Below, in pieces: positions 61,201 through 64,000 of a DNA stretch of 64,000 nt. Every line of letters begins with the position of its first letter. Positions within the stretch are counted from its first letter, which is position 1. This DNA is from Marasmius tenuissimus (Eukaryota; Basidiomycota; Agaricomycetes; Agaricales; Marasmiaceae), in NCBI GenBank assembly GCA_029532415.1, contig JAQOTA010000060.1, forward strand, positions 2,852,001 to 2,916,000, in the 5' to 3' direction. The notes under the pieces are model-generated. The model was not told the origin of the DNA and made no database searches. It worked only from the letters and a program-made list of their open reading frames with translations. Position numbers and translations under genes: made by a program.

Positions 61201-61814
61201 ACTAACTAGCACTTACATGAAACGATATCCCGTGTCTTCATAAAGGTCTCGTGCAATTCGGCGAGCAATACACTCGATTGATGGTTCAGTGGCTGTTTCA
61301 CTTGACAATTCATCAACATCTGAGTCTGTGGATGCCGATCCCATCTCCGCCCTCTTTTTCAGAGTCCCTCAGGTCTGCCAAGAGAATTGTGAGGTCTACC
61401 ACAGCTCTCATCACGAAAGGCTTGTCTTTATTTTCCACCAAGATCTCCAGAGCCTCCTCCCAGCTCATCTCAAACTCCGGTATACCCTCCCACCTCCACA
61501 CTTCCGGCTTCGGTGCTGGTGAGCGAGTTTTTTCATCCGAGACTTCGGCCCGTGCTTGCTTCAACTTTTCTTTGCACCGCTGCTGATGTACTTTATCCTT
61601 TTCATCACAAGTTGGGCATTTTGTCTTGTATCCCAAACCGGTTACAGTACGAGGGAAGGTGTTTACGGCGCCAACGTAGCTGCATTGACGGCATTTTCGA
61701 GAGGAGCTGCCGGGGTCTACGGATAGGTATCCCAAGGTAAGCCTAAAGCTCAAAGTTTGGCGTGGAACAGTCTCTCTCACCGGCGACGATAGGCTTTGAA
61801 AAAGAGTTGGTCAT
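58295..61814 (-). pseudogene. MULE transposase with SWIM zinc finger, two lesions
   Basis: Minus-strand exons 61814-61781, 61716-61217, 61152-60843, 60786-60510, 60458-59803, 59758-58583 and 58528-58295, about 1060 residues if open. N-terminus has CRQC and CPTC pairs (zinc-ribbon-like). The catalytic core has DSTWKTN across an intron (first Asp about 371), LSDKD (second Asp about 437) followed by INACRHVLADAKHQLCYWHA, and ESTWKALKR (Glu about 718). The SWIM motif is C-S-C at about 837-839 and C-K-H at about 850-852. The tail is acidic, then basic. Lesions: the frame shifts by one base near 61355-61359, in a run of five identical bases, and a TGA at 59327-59329 (QFNQP-stop-LDLVV, where related MULEs would have Arg, CGA to TGA). 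Both remove the SWIM finger, so this copy should not make active transposase. Confidence 0.85.
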
Positions 61815-62057
61815 GGAAAATCAACACTTTGAGAAGCTCGGACCATAGCCTTTTAGGATTTTTTTTTGGCTTCTCGGTCGGACTTCGAACAACGGGCTTC
61901 TTTTTGTGGTGTCACCTTTCTGCTGCACGCTGGATGACCAGTATATTGAGTCAAAGTCTTTGTATGGTATAGAACCACTAATTAGATCATAAACGGGCCT
62001 CTGCTGCACTATGCAGGTCTATGTACTTAATCATAGACTATAGCGAGGATCAGTCGT

Positions 62058-62180
62058 ACTATGTATAGCCAAGTAGTACGTCTGTAGGACTTCGCGAGGT
62101 CGCACCCACTGATCTCGGGAGATGCCGAGTGTGAGAAGATTATGTCAACACCTGACGGTGAGGGTGCGCGTGCCCAACAT
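62058..62180 (-). repeat. right terminal inverted repeat of the MULE
   Basis: Reverse complement begins ATGTTGGGCACGCGCACCCT, one base different from the left repeat in the first 20. Confidence 0.9.
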
Positions 62181-62190
62181 CGCCCGACAC
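62181..62190 (+). repeat. right target-site duplication of the MULE
   Basis: CGCCCGACAC, identical to 58158-58167; family-1 exon 7 resumes directly after it with GGGCTTTTGACG. Confidence 0.9.
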
Positions 62191-63599
62191 GGGCTTTTGA
62201 CGTTTGGCACTGTTGTCCACTGCTGTAAACCGGGAATCCTCGCCCACCTTCCTTCCTTCCCTTCTCCCAAGTGGTTTTGCTATAGCCGCAACCCCAACGT
62301 CAAAGCCAGCCTTTCCGGCTCAGGTGTGTCCACATTTCAACTCCATCTTCCCTTTCAAATTCCTGACTTGCTTAGTGCCAGGGCAAGTCGATTTATCATT
62401 TCAAAAGACTGGGGATGTCCAAATGAAACTTGATTTCGGCTGGCGCATTCCAGAGAAAGACCACAGCCAACTTGGTTGCGCCTTTCTTTGCCAGTCCCTC
62501 CGCTTCTGTGACAACTCTGGAGATGCGAGTGATCGTGTTGGTGAGTGTTCTTTCACAGATCTCCGCTTTCCTCTGTCTGATTTTTTCTCCCTCTGAGTAT
62601 ATATCGATCGAGTCGGATTCTACCTCCGAGGTACCTTCTCCGATGACCCCACGAACCGTTCAATGCCAACATACCTTTTCATCCATCCTCTACCCATCAA
62701 TTCCATCAACAATTATCCTTGTGCGCGCTATCCATTTCCCGAAGAACTATTCTACTGGTCCCACGACTCACAGGGAGGAAGTGCTATTGCCAAGGAGGAC
62801 TGGGAAAGATTCGGGATTCCCAAGTTGAGTGCAAAGGAATGGATTGGTACCTATTGGGAAAAGGAACACTACGCATTGGTCCGAGAGCATCTTCGCTCAA
62901 GAAATCAGGACCTGGATGGGAAGCAGTATGCACGCGACCACGGATACCCTGAGTTGATACTAGGTGAGTAATGTTTCTCTCCCTAAGATGGACACCACAC
63001 CGAGATTTTTTCCCTCAGCCGATCTGAGTCATGATACCACCAGGATAGAAGAGTATGAGTTCTCGGACAAGCCCGAAACTTCTTCTCCTTTTCCACTCGT
63101 ATCCCCTTCAAAGTCCTCACTTGTCAAGGGGCCAATGAATCACAATACCAAATGCGCAGACCCGCCAATGGAAGACACAGTCATGGTAGCTCACTGGGCC
63201 AAACCTGGGTTCCTACAGAAATGGTGTACGTTCCCCTTCACACCCGCATGTATTGCAAGTCTAGACTTCTGATCATTGCTGTACGTTCATCAGACAACCT
63301 ACTCTCGGAGACCGTTGCCCATCCGAATGATTTGGACTATTCTGTCGTTGCATGCTAGTTTGATTTCGGTGCATACTCTACCATTTTCCCCGGCACACTT
63401 ATTCAATATCTACTCGCTGCTTGAATGCCATCATGGAGTTTCTCGAGAGAACGGGTGCTATGTTATGAAGCAAGAATAAGTATTGTGGTCATAAGAACAG
63501 TATAAATTTGCGTGAGATCACTATCACGCACCCACAAGGACATACATCAAAATAGCTCCGGCCTGACCGGATGGAGTTTAATTGTACAACAATGAATTG

Positions 63600-64000
63600 A
63601 CCCCCTCATAAGGAACGGCAAAAATACCGGATGTAGCTAGTAGAGTGTGTATTGACTGACAAAGAAAGAGTGAGTAAAAGAAATTTCCGCGATGCAAAGA
63701 TGAGTGGGGGGACGCTAGTTTGTAACTGATAAAGTAGCAGTACATCAAGCTCTAGCAGCAATGGTACAGAGACACGACGGAGGCAGTAGTTGAGGTTCCT
63801 GTTCACCAGACTCTTGATTCCCCCACCGATATTGAAATATGAAACAAGGTTCAAACTCAACTCGTACCGTAGGAGATCTCCAAGCAGTTCTCTGAACTCG
63901 TCGGCTGGCCGCGGGCATGAGTGTGTTTGATGACGACAATATGGTCGAGGTACTCGTCGTACTCGATAGAGACATTGTTGGGTCCAACTCTGCGTGCCAT
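63600..64000 (-). pseudogene. family-2 gene, unit 6 (3' part, runs off the window)
   Basis: Minus strand, from the window end: GPNNVSIEYDEYLDHIVVIK and HTHARGQPTSSENCLEISYG, then TGA. The remaining part SYFNIGGGIKSLVNRNL lies in another frame, the same break as in unit 3. The segment is close to unit 3 (28273-27780), showing that the sixth unit is of the type that follows copy B. Confidence 0.5.

Larger units (their letters stand above)
58168..62180 (-). mobile_element. Mutator-like (MULE) DNA transposon, 4013 bp
   Basis: Bounded by 123-bp terminal inverted repeats (58168-58290 and 62058-62180) that differ at only four positions by eye, and by a 10-bp direct target duplication. Long TIRs with a 9-11 bp duplication are typical of the Mutator superfamily. 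It encodes one minus-strand transposase with DDE-type residues and a SWIM zinc finger, ending four bases inside the left repeat. The near-identical repeats suggest a fairly recent insertion, although the transposase carries two lesions. Confidence 0.92.
57008..63358 (+). pseudogene. Family-1 gene, copy E, disrupted by a MULE in exon 7
   Basis: Exons 57008-57136, 57186-57419, 57470-57507, 57558-57628, 57677-57756, 57805-57852, 57898-58167, then the transposon, then the rest of exon 7 from 62191 to 62323, and 62376-62540, 62598-62963, 63019-63225 and 63294-63358. Apart from the insertion and its target duplication the frame is open throughout: 58165-58167 is a complete codon and 62191 starts the next one. 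The gene was therefore probably intact when the element landed. Intron 2 has an unusual donor (GTCCAG). The 5' part resembles copy A, the 3' part is almost identical to copy B. Without excision only a truncated N-terminal protein could be made, as the frame entering the element stops within its terminal repeat at 58201-58203. Confidence 0.85.
8270..64000 (+). repeat. tandem array of about 9-10 kb units, head to tail
   Basis: The same order of blocks recurs six times. Family-1 starts lie at 15540, 25317, 34947, 43889 and 57008, spacings 9777, 9630, 8942 and 13119; the last includes a 3.7-kb extra block. A marker block like GCACCCACAAGGACACAT follows each family-1 3' end near 8560, 17995, 27825, 37425, 51100 and 63528. 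The family-2 block GTCCACCAGACCCTCGATTC recurs near 18294, 28074, 37744 and 51181. The family-3 block around GTGAAGCTGGCTGCGCAGAAA recurs near 14792, 24567, 34326, 42336 and 56296, with a diverged second copy near 43125. The copies differ by substitutions, indels and insertions, so the array is not an assembly artefact of identical copies. Confidence 0.9.

Overview
The window looks like a piece of a basidiomycete (Agaricomycete, mushroom-type) nuclear genome. Every gene that can be modelled is split by short GT-AG introns of about 45-100 bases, pyrimidine-rich tracts precede several start codons, the N-termini and proteins are of kinds I associate with Agaricomycetes, and there is a fungal Mutator-like (MULE) DNA transposon. 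The genus cannot be decided from the sequence alone. No rRNA, tRNA, CRISPR, operon or bacterial feature was found.

Left flank (1-8.3 kb): the partial minus-strand gene of a Ser/Thr-rich protein with an RNase-H1-N-terminal-like (RHBD) domain; an intact five-exon gene of unknown function (1903-3102); an intact three-exon minus-strand gene of unknown function (3572-4529) inside a stretch sprinkled with CTTCGGAGGC-type palindromes; a 5'-truncated gene for a disordered basic protein (5846-6774); and a block of nested CCAGG/CCTGG hairpins (8041-8230) just before the array.

Main region (8.3-64 kb): a head-to-tail array of a roughly 9-10 kb unit, all copies in the same orientation. Each unit holds, left to right, a decayed minus-strand gene (family 2), a decayed plus-strand multi-exon gene (family 3) and a plus-strand gene (family 1) of about 600 aa and 11 exons. 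Family 1 is intact by my models in copies A (15540-17851), B (25317-27649), C (34947-37277) and D (43889-47323). D carries a different, long low-complexity C-terminus. Copy E (57008-63358) is cut in exon 7 by a 4013-bp MULE with 123-bp terminal inverted repeats and a 10-bp target duplication. Two truncated last exons (8327-8376 and 9078-9140) mark the left edge, and a new unit begins at the right edge. Other insertions are a 1.29-kb element with short inverted repeats in unit 3 (31973-33260), an inverted 225-bp family-2 piece in unit 4 (about 42538-42762) and a 3.7-kb non-repeated block (47.35-51.05 kb).

How it fits together: family 1 is the part of the unit kept open by selection, while its two partners have decayed in every copy. 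The copies are mosaics (A and B nearly identical at the 5' side, B and E at the 3' side), as expected of unequal crossing-over and gene conversion. The function of family 1 is unknown; its N-terminal signature resembles the short N-terminal motif seen on many Agaricomycete NLR-like proteins, but no ATPase, kinase or repeat domain can be seen.
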